Of a DNA stretch of 50,074 nucleotides, positions 17,300 to 26,311 are shown piece by piece. The stretch lies in contig NZ_JAPZTZ010000011.1 in the NCBI RefSeq assembly GCF_027532945.1, forward strand, positions 1 through 50,074. The letters run 5' to 3'. The DNA is from Phreatobacter sp. (lineage in GTDB: Bacteria > Pseudomonadota > Alphaproteobacteria > Rhizobiales > Phreatobacteraceae). The position numbers and the translations under genes were made by a program. Every line of letters starts with the position of its first letter. Within the stretch, counting starts at the first letter, position 1. The notes below the pieces were generated by a model. That model was not told the DNA's origin. It did no database searches and saw nothing but the letters and a program-made list of their open reading frames with translations.

Positions 17300-17860
17300 T
17301 CAACTGAACCGGAACTGCGGCCCGATCTCCCTGAGGAGCGGGGCGGTGCGGTCCTTGTCGGAGAGGGTGGCCTCGGTCTCGGCCACCGGCCAGGCGATGG
17401 CGATGCCGGGATCGTTCCAGCGCACGCCGGCATCGTGCTCGCGGCTGTAATGGTCGGTGACCTTGTAGATCACCTCCGTGTCGGGGGCGAGGGTGCAGAA
17501 GCCATGGAGAAAGCCGGCGGGCACCCAGAGCTGGCGCCAGTTCTCGGACGACAGCTCCACCGCCACATGCCGGCCATAGGTCGGTGATCCTTCGCGGATG
17601 TCCACGGCCACGTCGAGGATGGCGCCGCGGGTGACGCGGACGAGCTTGCCCTGGGCGCGCGGCGCCTTCTGGAAATGCAGGCCGCGGATCGTGCCGCGCG
17701 CGGCGGAGAGCGAGTGGTTGTCCTGGACGAAGATGACCGGCCCTGCCGCCTCGGCGAAGCGGTCGGCGCGGAAGGTCTCCGAGAAGAAGCCGCGCGCGTC
17801 GCCGATGCGGGTCGGCTCGACCAGCAGCAGGCCCCCGATCTCCAGCGCAGTGATCTTCAT
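17300..17860 (-). CDS. rfbC: dTDP-4-dehydrorhamnose 3,5-epimerase
   Basis: 186 residues, the normal RmlC length. It epimerises dTDP-4-keto-6-deoxyglucose at C3 and C5, the third step to dTDP-L-rhamnose. Visible signatures are GFFSETFRADRF, FVQDNHSLS, TIRGLHFQ with the catalytic His, KLVRVTRGAILDVAVDIR, PAGFLHGFCTL and YSREHDAGVRWNDP. Twenty-six bases separate it from rfbA upstream and 21 from wzm downstream, consistent with one transcript. Confidence 0.96.
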   Translation of the reverse strand: MKITALEIGGLLLVEPTRIGDARGFFSETFRADRFAEAAGPVIFVQDNHSLSAARGTIRGLHFQKAPRAQGKLVRVTRGAILDVAVDIREGSPTYGRHVAVELSSENWRQLWVPAGFLHGFCTLAPDTEVIYKVTDHYSREHDAGVRWNDPGIAIAWPVAETEATLSDKDRTAPLLREIGPQFRFS

Positions 17861-17885
17861 GCCCTCGCCCTCGCCCTATGCCGCA

Positions 17886-18758
17886 TCAGCCGCGCTCGTC
17901 GACGATGCGTCTGAGGTAGCGCCCATAGGGGCTCTTGCCCAGCGCCTCGGCCAGGGCCGCGAGCTGGGCGGCGTCGATATAGCCCTTCTCGAAGGCGACC
18001 TCCTCGGGGCAGCAGATCCGCGTGCCCTGCCGCTTCTCCAGCGTGCGGACGAAATTGGAGGCATCCGTGAGCGAATCCGGCGTGCCGGTATCGAGCCAGG
18101 CGAAGCCGCGGCCCATGCGCTGCACATGCAGGTCGCCGCGCTCGAGATAGGCGCGGTTGACGTCGGTGATCTCGTATTCCTGCCGCGCCGAGGGCTTCAC
18201 CGCCTTGGCGATGGAGACGATGTCGGCGTCATAGACATAGAGACCCGTCACCGCCCAGCTCGACTTGGGCCTTGCCGGTTTCTCTTCGATGGAAAGCGCC
18301 TGACCCTGGTGGTCGAACTCGACCACGCCGTACCGTTCCGGATCCTCGACGTGATAGGCGAAGACCGTCGCTCCCGTCGGCCGCGCAATGGCTGCCTCCA
18401 GCAGGGTGTCGAGGCCGGCGCCGTAGAAGATATTGTCGCCGAGCACCAGTGTCGCCCGGTCGCCGGCAATGAATTCCTCGCCGATGACGAAGGCCTGGGC
18501 GAGGCCGTTCGGTACCGGCTGCTCGGCATAGGTGAAGCTGACGCCCCAGGCCTCGCCCGAGCCAAGCAGGCGGCGGAACATCGGCAGGTCATGCGGCGTC
18601 GAGATGATGAGGATGTCGCGGATGCCGGCGAGCATCAGCACCGACAGCGGATAATAGATCATCGGCTTGTCGTAGATCGGCACCAGCTGTTTGGAGACGC
18701 CGAGGGTGATCGGGTGAAGCCGCGTGCCGCTCCCCCCGGCGAGGATGATGCCCTTCAT
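17886..18758 (-). CDS. rfbA: glucose-1-phosphate thymidylyltransferase
   Basis: 290 residues. It makes dTDP-glucose from glucose-1-phosphate and dTTP, the first step of the rhamnose route. The nucleotidyltransferase signature [18 protein letters not shown] sits at residues 8-25, with [17 protein letters not shown] next; [10 protein letters not shown] and GFAWLDTGT are also typical. ATG at 18758 overlaps the rfbD stop (ATGA). Confidence 0.97.
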   Translation of the reverse strand: MKGIILAGGSGTRLHPITLGVSKQLVPIYDKPMIYYPLSVLMLAGIRDILIISTPHDLPMFRRLLGSGEAWGVSFTYAEQPVPNGLAQAFVIGEEFIAGDRATLVLGDNIFYGAGLDTLLEAAIARPTGATVFAYHVEDPERYGVVEFDHQGQALSIEEKPARPKSSWAVTGLYVYDADIVSIAKAVKPSARQEYEITDVNRAYLERGDLHVQRMGRGFAWLDTGTPDSLTDASNFVRTLEKRQGTRICCPEEVAFEKGYIDAAQLAALAEALGKSPYGRYLRRIVDERG

Positions 18759-19672
18759 GCCGCCTGTCCTCCGCCCGTCAGAACGCTGCCGCGCGCCAGA
18801 TGATCCATGCAGCGTCCGAGCGCCTCGCGCCAGTCCGGCATGATGATGCCATGGGCCTTGGCCAGCCTGCCGCAGTCGAGGCGGGAATTGGCCGGGCGTG
18901 CCGCCGGGGTCGGATAGTCCGCCGTGGCGATCGCGCGGACCCGCGCGTGAGGCCCGCCCAGGGCCGCCGACCGGCTGAAAATCTCCGCGGCGAAGCCGGC
19001 CCAGGTCGTCTCGCCGGCGCCGCTCAAGTGGAAGATGCCACGCAGCGTCGGATCGCTTGGGCGGGCGATGAGGTTCCGTGCCACGCCGATCACAGCTTCG
19101 GCGATGTCCGGGGCATAGGTGGGCGCGCCGTGCTGGTCGGCGACGACGCCGATCTCGTCGCGGCCTTGCGCGAGGCGCAGCATGGTGCGGACGAAGTTCT
19201 TGCCCTCGGCGGCATAGACCCAGGCGGTTCGCAGGATGGCATGATCGGGCTGGGCGAGGGCGACGGCCTGTTCGCCGGCAAGTTTCGAGCGCCCGTAGAC
19301 GCTGACCGGCCCCGTCGGGTCATCCTCGGTGTAGGGCGTGGCCTTGCTGCCGTCGAAGACATAATCGGTCGACAGGTGGACCACCGGGACGCCGAGCGCG
19401 GCTGCGGCCGCGGCGACCGCGCCGGCCCCGTCGCGGTTGGTGGCGAAGGCGATGTCCGGTTCGCTCTCGGCCTGGTCCACGGCCGTATGGGCCGCCGCGC
19501 TCACCACGACATCCGGGGCATGGCGGCGAAACAGCGCCGTGACATCGCCGGGCGCGGCCAGATCGAGTTCCGGGCGTCCCACAGGGACGACGACCAGGCG
19601 GTCCACCAACCTTGCATGCTCGACCAGCGACCGGGCCACCTGGCCGTTCCTGCCCGTCACGATAAGACGCAT
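18755..19672 (-). CDS. rfbD: dTDP-4-dehydrorhamnose reductase
   Basis: 305 residues from ATG 19672; longer in-frame readings cover the tail of rfbB and are not used. It reduces the 4-keto sugar to dTDP-L-rhamnose with NAD(P)H. The nucleotide-binding loop is TGRNGQVA at about 5-12 (usually G-x-x-GQLG), then [24 protein letters not shown] and the YGRSKLAGE active-site motif. It follows rfbB with one base between stop and start and overlaps rfbA by 4 bp. Confidence 0.95.
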   Translation of the reverse strand: MRLIVTGRNGQVARSLVEHARLVDRLVVVPVGRPELDLAAPGDVTALFRRHAPDVVVSAAAHTAVDQAESEPDIAFATNRDGAGAVAAAAAALGVPVVHLSTDYVFDGSKATPYTEDDPTGPVSVYGRSKLAGEQAVALAQPDHAILRTAWVYAAEGKNFVRTMLRLAQGRDEIGVVADQHGAPTYAPDIAEAVIGVARNLIARPSDPTLRGIFHLSGAGETTWAGFAAEIFSRSAALGGPHARVRAIATADYPTPAARPANSRLDCGRLAKAHGIIMPDWREALGRCMDHLARGSVLTGGGQAA

Positions 19673-19673
19673 G

Positions 19674-20735
19674 TCATGCTCCGGCGGCGGCGAGGAGGCC
19701 GAGCCGCTCGCCGGCATAGACCTTGTCGCGCAGGGGACGCCACCACCATTCATTATCAAGATACCAGCGGACGGTTTTTTCGATGCCGGTATCGAAGGTC
19801 TCCATCGCCTGCCAGCCGAGCTCGGTCTCGAGCTTGCTCGCATCGATGGCGTAGCGATGGTCGTGGCCGGGGCGGTCGGTCACGAAGGTGATGAGCTCTT
19901 CGTGCGGCACGGCGCGGGGACGAAGACGGTCGAGCAGGCCGCAGATGGTGCGAACCACGTCGATGTTCCGTCGCTCGTTACGCCCGCCGACATTGTATTT
20001 CTCGCCGATGCGGCCGCGCGCGGCGATGAGCGCCAGCGCCCGCGCGTGGTCCTCGACATAGAGCCAGTCGCGGACGTTCTCGCCCTTGCCATAGACCGGC
20101 AGCGGCTTGCCGTGCAGGGCGTTGAGGATGACCAGCGGGATCAGCTTTTCGGGGAAATGGAAGGGCCCGTAATTGTTGGAGCAGTTCGAGATGAGGCCCG
20201 GGAAGCCGTAGGTGCGCGCCCAGGCCGCGACGAGGTGGTCGGCGGCGGCCTTGGAGGCCGAATAGGGCGAGGAGGGGTCATAGGCGGTCTCCTCGGTGAA
20301 GAGGCCGTCCTCGCCCAGCGAGCCATAGACCTCGTCGGTGGAGACATGGAGGAAGCGGAAGGCCTCCTGGCGTCCCGCCGGCAGGCACGACCAATGCTGG
20401 CGCGCCGCCTCCAGCATCACGAAGGTGCCGACAATGTTCGTGTCGATGAAGGCCCCCGCCGCCCCGATGGACCGGTCGACATGGCTTTCCGCCGCCAGAT
20501 GGATGACCCGGTCGGGCTGGAAGCTGGCGAAGGCCTCCTCGACGGCGGCCCGATCGCAGATGTCGACCTTCGCGAAGCGATAGCGCGGCGCGCCCTCGAC
20601 GGCGCGCAGCGAGGCGAGGTTGCCGGCATAGGTGAGCTTGTCGAGGTTCAGGACCTCGTCGCCCGCCGCGACCAGATGGCGGCAGGTGGCGGAACCGATG
20701 AAGCCGGCGCCGCCGGTGACGAGAACGCGCACCAT
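19674..20735 (-). CDS. rfbB: dTDP-glucose 4,6-dehydratase
   Basis: 353 residues from ATG 20735. It converts dTDP-glucose to dTDP-4-keto-6-deoxyglucose. Signatures: [10 protein letters not shown] at 6-15, [24 protein letters not shown] with the catalytic Thr-Asp-Glu, and [11 protein letters not shown] with the Tyr-x-x-x-Lys pair. It heads the compact rfbBDAC cluster. The 150 bp upstream, before the tail-fibre-like gene, have no coding content and could hold a promoter. Confidence 0.97.
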   Translation of the reverse strand: MVRVLVTGGAGFIGSATCRHLVAAGDEVLNLDKLTYAGNLASLRAVEGAPRYRFAKVDICDRAAVEEAFASFQPDRVIHLAAESHVDRSIGAAGAFIDTNIVGTFVMLEAARQHWSCLPAGRQEAFRFLHVSTDEVYGSLGEDGLFTEETAYDPSSPYSASKAAADHLVAAWARTYGFPGLISNCSNNYGPFHFPEKLIPLVILNALHGKPLPVYGKGENVRDWLYVEDHARALALIAARGRIGEKYNVGGRNERRNIDVVRTICGLLDRLRPRAVPHEELITFVTDRPGHDHRYAIDASKLETELGWQAMETFDTGIEKTVRWYLDNEWWWRPLRDKVYAGERLGLLAAAGA

Positions 20736-20885
20736 GGGTTCGTCTCCCTGCGGTGGTCGGCGCCTACCGCCCTTGCCACGGCCTGTGCGCAACCGGGGGC
20801 CGCCAATGGTGACGTCACGGCACGGAATCGTCCGGGCCACGGCATCAACGTCCTGGATCGGTGAAAGCCCTAATTCGGTCTGGCG

Positions 20886-22406
20886 TCAATGGCTGCCGTT
20901 TGCGTCAACCTTGGCTGACACGGCGCCGGCGCCCTCGCGGAGCGCCGCGACTTCCGCCCGGGTCTGGCGCAGGGCCGCCCAGAGCACGGCGACGAGTTGG
21001 TCGGGCCGGGTCCACTGGCGGCTGTCCGCATCATCGCGGTCCTCGAGGCCCCAGGCGCCAAAATCGATCCCGGTGGCGTCGAGGGCTGCCTTGAGGTCCT
21101 GGGCGAGGAAACCGGCATGGGCGCGGGCCCCGGGCCGGTGGACAGGCACCCCGGTCGCGACGGTCTCGCCGTCGGCGTCGATCTCCGTCTCGTCGGGGGA
21201 GGGCTCGATCCGCGTGCCACCGATGCGCCAACGGAAGAGCACCGGGTCGACCGCATCGACCATCGCGGCGGCGAAGGGCAGGGGGCCGATCACCTGCTTG
21301 TCGCGGGCATCGGAGGTCTGGATGACGCCGGTGGCGCTCCACACGGCGCTCCAGCGGGCGGAGGCCGTGCCGAGCGTGTAGGCGTTATCGGCGCCGGGCT
21401 GGCTGTGGCCGGCTGCTGACACGACAAGGCGCGGCAGCAGCGACTGGCCGGCGCCTTCGGCGATCGTCGACAGTTCGATCTGCGCGCCGCGATTGGTGTC
21501 GCTCCAGGCCTCCGTTGCCGTGACCTGCACGGTGGCGCTGTTGCTGCCCCACATGGCTGTCGCGCCATGGCCCCCCGCGCCGAAGCGCATGAGAATGTCG
21601 CCCGCGGCCACCGCGGCGGGGGCTGCGAGGCTGCCGCGGGCGCGACGGCCGTTGAAGGCCGGGAAGCTGGTGCCATAGGTGAAGGCCGTGGCCTGGGCCG
21701 CCACGCCATCGCCGACGATGGCGAGGCCACCGGCGCCGCTCGCCGCGTTCACCTGGAGGACGTTGCCCGGCATCGCCGTGCCGATGCCGACGCGCCCGGT
21801 GGAGGGATCGACAACCAGCGCCTCGCTCCCGGTGGCCCCGTCGGCGCTGACCTTGACATGCAGCTTGTCGTCACCGGTGGTGCCGATCTCGGCGCGGCCG
21901 GCATAGCCGGTCTGGAACAGGAGGCTGGCAGTGTCGCCGGCCGCCGCCTTGTTGATCTTGACCCGCACGTCGCTGCCGGCATGGCCGAGCAGGACAGCGG
22001 GGCTCGCCACCGCCAGCCTGTTGGTGGCATCCGCCATCGTCCCGATGCCGAGCCGGTCGGCGGAGCGGGGCTTCAGGTCACGCCAGGCGGTGCCGTCGTA
22101 GATGACGGAGGCAGCCTCCGCCTCGAGCCAGCAAAGCCAGCCCGGAGCCGGCGCATCGAAGCGCCAGGCGCCGTCCGTGAAGGTGGCCAGCGCCCCGGCA
22201 TGGCCGGCAAAGGCACCGGTGGCGGCCGGGCCGACGAGATAGGCAGCCCCGTCGGCGGGCGCGACCGGCGGGGCATCGCGCAGGTCGGCCGCGACGAGGT
22301 GCACGAGCCGGTCGAGCAGGACGAGCGCCTCGTTGTGGGTGACGTGCTTCTGGGCCTGCGCGGCGGCGAGGAGGGGGAGCGAGAGGCGGGGCGTGGCGTC
22401 GGTCAT
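20886..22406 (-). CDS. tail-fibre-like protein: DUF2793 N-terminus and S74 intramolecular chaperone
   Basis: 506 residues from ATG 22406 (GGAG upstream). Residues 1-110 match the DUF2793 type (LSLPLLAAAQAQKHVTHNEAL, WLCWLEAEAASVIYDG). The middle is a beta-rich, fibre-like region (GIGTAMPGNVLQVNAA). The C-terminus is a peptidase S74 / endosialidase chaperone: SDARDKQVIG with Ser365 and Lys370, the Ser/Lys spacing of five used for self-cleavage in phage fibres, then VDPVLFRW and HAGFLAQDLKAAL. Such chaperones trimerise a fibre and then cut themselves off. The gene sits between cysNC and rfbB, unlike a prophage; no other phage gene is near. A glycan-binding role is inference. Confidence 0.82.
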   Translation of the reverse strand: MTDATPRLSLPLLAAAQAQKHVTHNEALVLLDRLVHLVAADLRDAPPVAPADGAAYLVGPAATGAFAGHAGALATFTDGAWRFDAPAPGWLCWLEAEAASVIYDGTAWRDLKPRSADRLGIGTMADATNRLAVASPAVLLGHAGSDVRVKINKAAAGDTASLLFQTGYAGRAEIGTTGDDKLHVKVSADGATGSEALVVDPSTGRVGIGTAMPGNVLQVNAASGAGGLAIVGDGVAAQATAFTYGTSFPAFNGRRARGSLAAPAAVAAGDILMRFGAGGHGATAMWGSNSATVQVTATEAWSDTNRGAQIELSTIAEGAGQSLLPRLVVSAAGHSQPGADNAYTLGTASARWSAVWSATGVIQTSDARDKQVIGPLPFAAAMVDAVDPVLFRWRIGGTRIEPSPDETEIDADGETVATGVPVHRPGARAHAGFLAQDLKAALDATGIDFGAWGLEDRDDADSRQWTRPDQLVAVLWAALRQTRAEVAALREGAGAVSAKVDANGSH

Positions 22407-22495
22407 CGGGCGATCTCCAGGCAGCACAGAGTGCCAAGGAGAATCGTCCTTGTCAAGGATATAAATCCTATCTCTCAGGCTGTGGGGTTCGCGGC

Positions 22496-24337
22496 CTACC
22501 CCTCCATCAGCGCCATGATCCGTTCCACCGCCTCCTCCGGCGTGATCGCATCGGTGTGGAGGTGCAGATCGGGGGCCTCCGGCGGCTCATAGGCGGCGCC
22601 GACGCCGGTGAAGCGCGGCAGGGTGCCGGCCATGGCCCGGGCATACATGCCCTTGGGGTCGCGGGTCCGGCAGACCTCCAGCGGCGCGTCGACGAAGACC
22701 TCGATGAAACGGCCGGCGCCGATGACCTCGCGGGCCTTGGCGCGGTCGGCGCGGAAGGGCGAGATCAGCGACACGACAACGATCAGGCCGGCATCGGCCA
22801 TGAGGGCGGCGACATGGGCAATGCGGCGGACATTCTCGCTGCGATCGGCGTCGGAGAAGCCGAGATCGGCGGCAAGACCTTGCCGCAGGTTGTCGCCGTC
22901 CAGTACCGCGCCGTGGCGGCCGAGGGCGTGGAGCCGTCGGTCGAGGAGGTCGGCGATGGTGCTCTTGCCGGCGCCGGACAGGCCGGTGAGCCAGATGACG
23001 CGGGGCGTCTGGCGCAGCGCCCGGGCCCGGTCAGCTGGCGTCACCGCCATGGTCTGCCAGGGCGTGTCGCGGCTCTGGCGCTCCACCGACAGGACGATGC
23101 CGGCGGCAACCGTCCGGCGGCTGACCCGGTCGATGAGGATGAACGCGCCGAGACGGCGGTTCTCGGCGAAGGGCAGGGCGGGCAGCGGCGTCGTGAGCTG
23201 CAGGCGCGCCACGGCGATGTCGTTGGCGGCAAGGTCCGCGTCGAGCGCAGTGACGGTGAGGGCGTCAAGGTCGAGCCGTCCCTCCAGTCTGGCGATGCCG
23301 GCGGCGCCGCGTGCCGTGCCGATCTCGACATCGTAGCCGCGGCGGGTCTCGAGCGGCTCGGACGCTAGCCAGACGAGACGGACGCGCAACTGCGTCGCAG
23401 GAGGGACCGGCCGGTCGGCGGCAAGCACCGCGCCGCGGCCGAGGTCGAGTTCGGGCGAGAGTGCCACCGCCACGGCCTCGCCGGTGCCTGCTTCGTCGAC
23501 GGGCGCGCCGGCCGACCACAGGCCTGTGACGGTTGCCTCGAAGCCGCCGTCGCTGCGCAGCACCTGGCCGCGGGCGATATGGCCGGCCGCCACCTCGCCG
23601 AAGGAAACGCGGCCGCCGCCGTCCAGCCGGCCGGTCAGTGCCACGGGGAGGAGGGCACGGGGCTCCTCGGCCGGCGGTTCCGGCACGAAGGCCTCCAGCA
23701 GGGCGAGAAGCGGCGGGCCGGCATACCAGGGCATGGCGGGGCTGGAGGTCACGACGTTGTCGCCCTCGCGGGCCGAGACCGGGACGATGCCGCCGATGCG
23801 CAGGCCGAGGCCGGTGGCGAGCGCCTTGACCTCGGCGGCGATGGCGGCGAAGGGGGCCTGCGCACGGCCCACCAGGTCCATCTTGTTGACCGCCACGACG
23901 ATGTCGCGGACGCCGAACAGGGCAGCGATGGCGAGATGCCGGCGGGTCTGCGGCTGGATGCCGTCATTGGCGGAGACCAGCACCACCGCGAGCTGGGTCT
24001 GCGATGCGGCGGCGGCCTGGTTGCGGGTGTATTGCTCGTGGCCCGGTGCGTCGGCGATGAGGAAGGCGCGCTTGGCCGTGGCGAAATAGCGATAGGCGAC
24101 GTCGATGGTGATGCCCTGCTCGCGCTCGGCTTTCAGCCCGTCGACGAGGAAGGACAGGTCGAGTTCGCCGGTGGGCCCGGCACGCAGCGCCTCGGCGAGA
24201 TGGTCCTCAAAGACGGCACCGGATTCGTAGAGCAGCCGGCCGATCAGCGTGCTCTTGCCGTCATCGACGGCGCCGCAGGTCATGAAGCGCAGGCGCGGCA
24301 GGGTCAGCGGAGCCGGCAGGGTTGCGGAAGCGGCCAT
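22496..24337 (-). CDS. cysNC: sulfate adenylyltransferase subunit 1 fused to adenylylsulfate kinase (CysNC)
   Basis: 613 residues. Residues ~10-225 are an EF-Tu-like GTPase (G1 GAVDDGKSTLIGRLL, G3 DAPGHEQYTRN, G4 NKMDL) that drives ATP sulfurylase with CysD. Domains II and III follow to about 425. Residues ~440-613 are APS kinase, with P-loop GLSGAGKST, DGDNLRQGL, NVRRIAHVA and the DPKGMYARA lid. Together they turn sulfate into PAPS. The fusion order is that of NodQ/CysNC. Its ATG overlaps the cysD stop (TGATG). Assimilation or glycan sulfation could both be served; the nearby sulfotransferase favours the latter. Confidence 0.96.
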   Translation of the reverse strand: MAASATLPAPLTLPRLRFMTCGAVDDGKSTLIGRLLYESGAVFEDHLAEALRAGPTGELDLSFLVDGLKAEREQGITIDVAYRYFATAKRAFLIADAPGHEQYTRNQAAAASQTQLAVVLVSANDGIQPQTRRHLAIAALFGVRDIVVAVNKMDLVGRAQAPFAAIAAEVKALATGLGLRIGGIVPVSAREGDNVVTSSPAMPWYAGPPLLALLEAFVPEPPAEEPRALLPVALTGRLDGGGRVSFGEVAAGHIARGQVLRSDGGFEATVTGLWSAGAPVDEAGTGEAVAVALSPELDLGRGAVLAADRPVPPATQLRVRLVWLASEPLETRRGYDVEIGTARGAAGIARLEGRLDLDALTVTALDADLAANDIAVARLQLTTPLPALPFAENRRLGAFILIDRVSRRTVAAGIVLSVERQSRDTPWQTMAVTPADRARALRQTPRVIWLTGLSGAGKSTIADLLDRRLHALGRHGAVLDGDNLRQGLAADLGFSDADRSENVRRIAHVAALMADAGLIVVVSLISPFRADRAKAREVIGAGRFIEVFVDAPLEVCRTRDPKGMYARAMAGTLPRFTGVGAAYEPPEAPDLHLHTDAITPEEAVERIMALMEG

Positions 24338-25233
24338 CAGAAATAGCCCTCGCGCTTCTTGTCCTCCATGGAGGAGCCGACATGGTCGATGATCCGGCCG
24401 ATGCGCTCGGAACTGCGGGTGGCGAGGAGCTCGGCGATGATGGCGGGGACGTCGGCCGCGTCCGATTCTACCGCCGCGGTGAGCGGGTAGCAGCCGAGGG
24501 TGCGGAAGCGGACGGTCGCGGTCTCGGCCGTCTCGCCGGACTGCAGGCGGAAGCGGCCATCATCCAGCGGGATCATCTGGCCGCTGCGGCGCACCACCGG
24601 CCGCGGGGCTGCGAAATAGAGCGGAACGACCGGGATCGCCTCGGCGTGGATGTAGCGCCAGATGTCAAGCTCGGTCCAATTGGAGAGCGGAAAGCAGCGC
24701 ATGGTGGCGCCGGGTTCCAGCAGGGTGTTGTAGAGCCCGAAGAATTCCGGGCGCTGGTTGCGCGGGTCCCAGACATGGCCCGGTTCGCGCAGCGAGAAGA
24801 TGCGCTCCTTCGCGCGCGAGCGCTCCTCGTCGCGCCGCGCGCCGCCAATGGCGACGTCGAAGCCGTGGCGATCGATGGCCTCGCGCAGCGGCACGGTCTT
24901 CATGGCGGCGGTGTAGGTGGAGGCGTCATAGTCGAAGGGGTTCATGCCTGCCGCAATGGCCTGATGGTTGGTGGCGACCAGCAACTCGACGCCTTCGCGG
25001 GCCACCAGCGCGTCGCGGAAGGCCACCATCTCCCGGAACTTCCAGGTCGTGTCGATGTGCATGAGCGGCATCGGCAGCCGCGCCGGGGCGAAGGCCTTGC
25101 GGGCGAGGTGGTAGAGGACCGAGGAATCCTTGCCGATCGAATAGAGCAGCACCGGTCGCGTGAAGCGGGCCCTCGCCTCCCGCAGGATGGCGATCGCCTC
25201 GGATTCAAGGGCTTTGAGATGGGCGTCCATCAT
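24337..25233 (-). CDS. cysD: sulfate adenylyltransferase subunit 2
   Basis: 298 residues. CysD is the ATP pyrophosphatase half of ATP sulfurylase, forming adenylylsulfate with the CysN GTPase. The PP-loop is [20 protein letters not shown], followed by [30 protein letters not shown] and [14 protein letters not shown]. The C-terminus is DKKREGYF, the usual ending. Either of two adjacent ATG codons (25233 or 25230) may be the start. It is directly coupled to cysNC. Confidence 0.97.
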   Translation of the reverse strand: MMDAHLKALESEAIAILREARARFTRPVLLYSIGKDSSVLYHLARKAFAPARLPMPLMHIDTTWKFREMVAFRDALVAREGVELLVATNHQAIAAGMNPFDYDASTYTAAMKTVPLREAIDRHGFDVAIGGARRDEERSRAKERIFSLREPGHVWDPRNQRPEFFGLYNTLLEPGATMRCFPLSNWTELDIWRYIHAEAIPVVPLYFAAPRPVVRRSGQMIPLDDGRFRLQSGETAETATVRFRTLGCYPLTAAVESDAADVPAIIAELLATRSSERIGRIIDHVGSSMEDKKREGYF

Positions 25234-25289
25234 GGTCTCGCCTGTCGCTGCCTGGCAGCGGGGCTCGCAGGTTGGCCTCGTGGCATGGC

Positions 25290-26183
25290 TTACAGGCTCG
25301 CTGCGGGGCGACCAAGCCCCTCGCTCGGGGGCAGCAGGATGCCGCCTTCGGTGTCGGCGACGGCATAGCCGCTGGCCGCGGTGGAAATGGCGAACAGCCG
25401 CTCCACGGCATGGTGGAGCGTGCCGTCGATCTGCCCAGCCTCCTCCTCGAAGTCGTCGGGCTGAATCGGCAGGGCCGCTATAGCCGCAAGGGCCGTGGGC
25501 CGGAACCAGAACATCGACCCGCCGAAGAAGGCGAGGTCCGCGTGGGCCGGCGGCTGGAGCCGTGCAGCCAGCTCCTCGACGCGGCCGCGGTTGGTGTGCC
25601 AGTGGCGCGGACGTGTCAGGAACACGCGGCGCCAGCCGACCATACCCACTTTCGGGTCGGCCATGATGGCGAGGATGCGCGTCACCGTCGCCGGATGACC
25701 GGCGAGCGCCGTGAACATGGCGCGGCGCAGCAGCCCGCCATGGGACAGGTGGGGGCTGCGCTTGGAATGGATCTTCAGGACGGCGTCGAGCCCGTCCAGC
25801 GCGCCAGACCTCAGGATCGCGAGGAAGGGTGCGATATCGCGGCCGCGGTTGGGGACGACGTGAAGATGGACCTCGGGCAGGCCGGCGATTCGCGCCGCCA
25901 CGGCGTCAGCGATCTCCGCCGGGGCTGTGATATGGCACACGCTGTTCGGGGGCAAATGCGCCCAGCAGGCAATGATCTCGTCAATGAGTTCGGTGTAGTA
26001 GATGTGGGCGACCAGGCCGGTCCTTATCGAGGTGTGGGGTATCGCAGTCGGCTCGCCCTGCGCTCGTCTGGTTTCGCGAGCAAGATAGACGAGCAGCGCA
26101 AGCCGATTGGCAGCCGACAGCGAGGCCTTGCCGATTCGCAGGATGGCTCGTCCGACCGCCGTGTTCTTCACAATATCGCTCAT
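25290..26183 (-). CDS. rhamnan synthesis protein F (RgpF)-like protein
   Basis: 297 residues from ATG 26183, with AAGG five bases upstream. The sequence has the RgpF-family pattern: [17 protein letters not shown] near the start, [40 protein letters not shown] and a C-terminal [27 protein letters not shown]. RgpF proteins take part in assembly of rhamnose polymers, probably as glycosyltransferases. This supports rhamnose in the glycan, with the dTDP-rhamnose genes 5 kb downstream. It lies between the two-domain GT2 and cysD on the same strand. Confidence 0.85.
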   Translation of the reverse strand: MSDIVKNTAVGRAILRIGKASLSAANRLALLVYLARETRRAQGEPTAIPHTSIRTGLVAHIYYTELIDEIIACWAHLPPNSVCHITAPAEIADAVAARIAGLPEVHLHVVPNRGRDIAPFLAILRSGALDGLDAVLKIHSKRSPHLSHGGLLRRAMFTALAGHPATVTRILAIMADPKVGMVGWRRVFLTRPRHWHTNRGRVEELAARLQPPAHADLAFFGGSMFWFRPTALAAIAALPIQPDDFEEEAGQIDGTLHHAVERLFAISTAASGYAVADTEGGILLPPSEGLGRPAASL

Positions 26184-26311
26184 CACGCCTTGGTCGTGGT
26201 CCTCCACCGCGTCCGTCCCTGCATAACGGCTGAGCCGCCGGGCGTGAAGGCATGCTCTTCCCAAAATGCGGAGACTTCCGTCCTGAGCCTAAGGATCGCC
26301 GGAGCGAACCC

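Noticed and set aside
16473-17303. Alternative 276-aa minus-strand frame overlapping wzm
   Set aside because: Shadow frame; the Wzm frame has the membrane segments and family motifs.
20886-22406. Prophage
   Set aside because: Only one fibre-like gene; no capsid, terminase, integrase or att-like repeats nearby.
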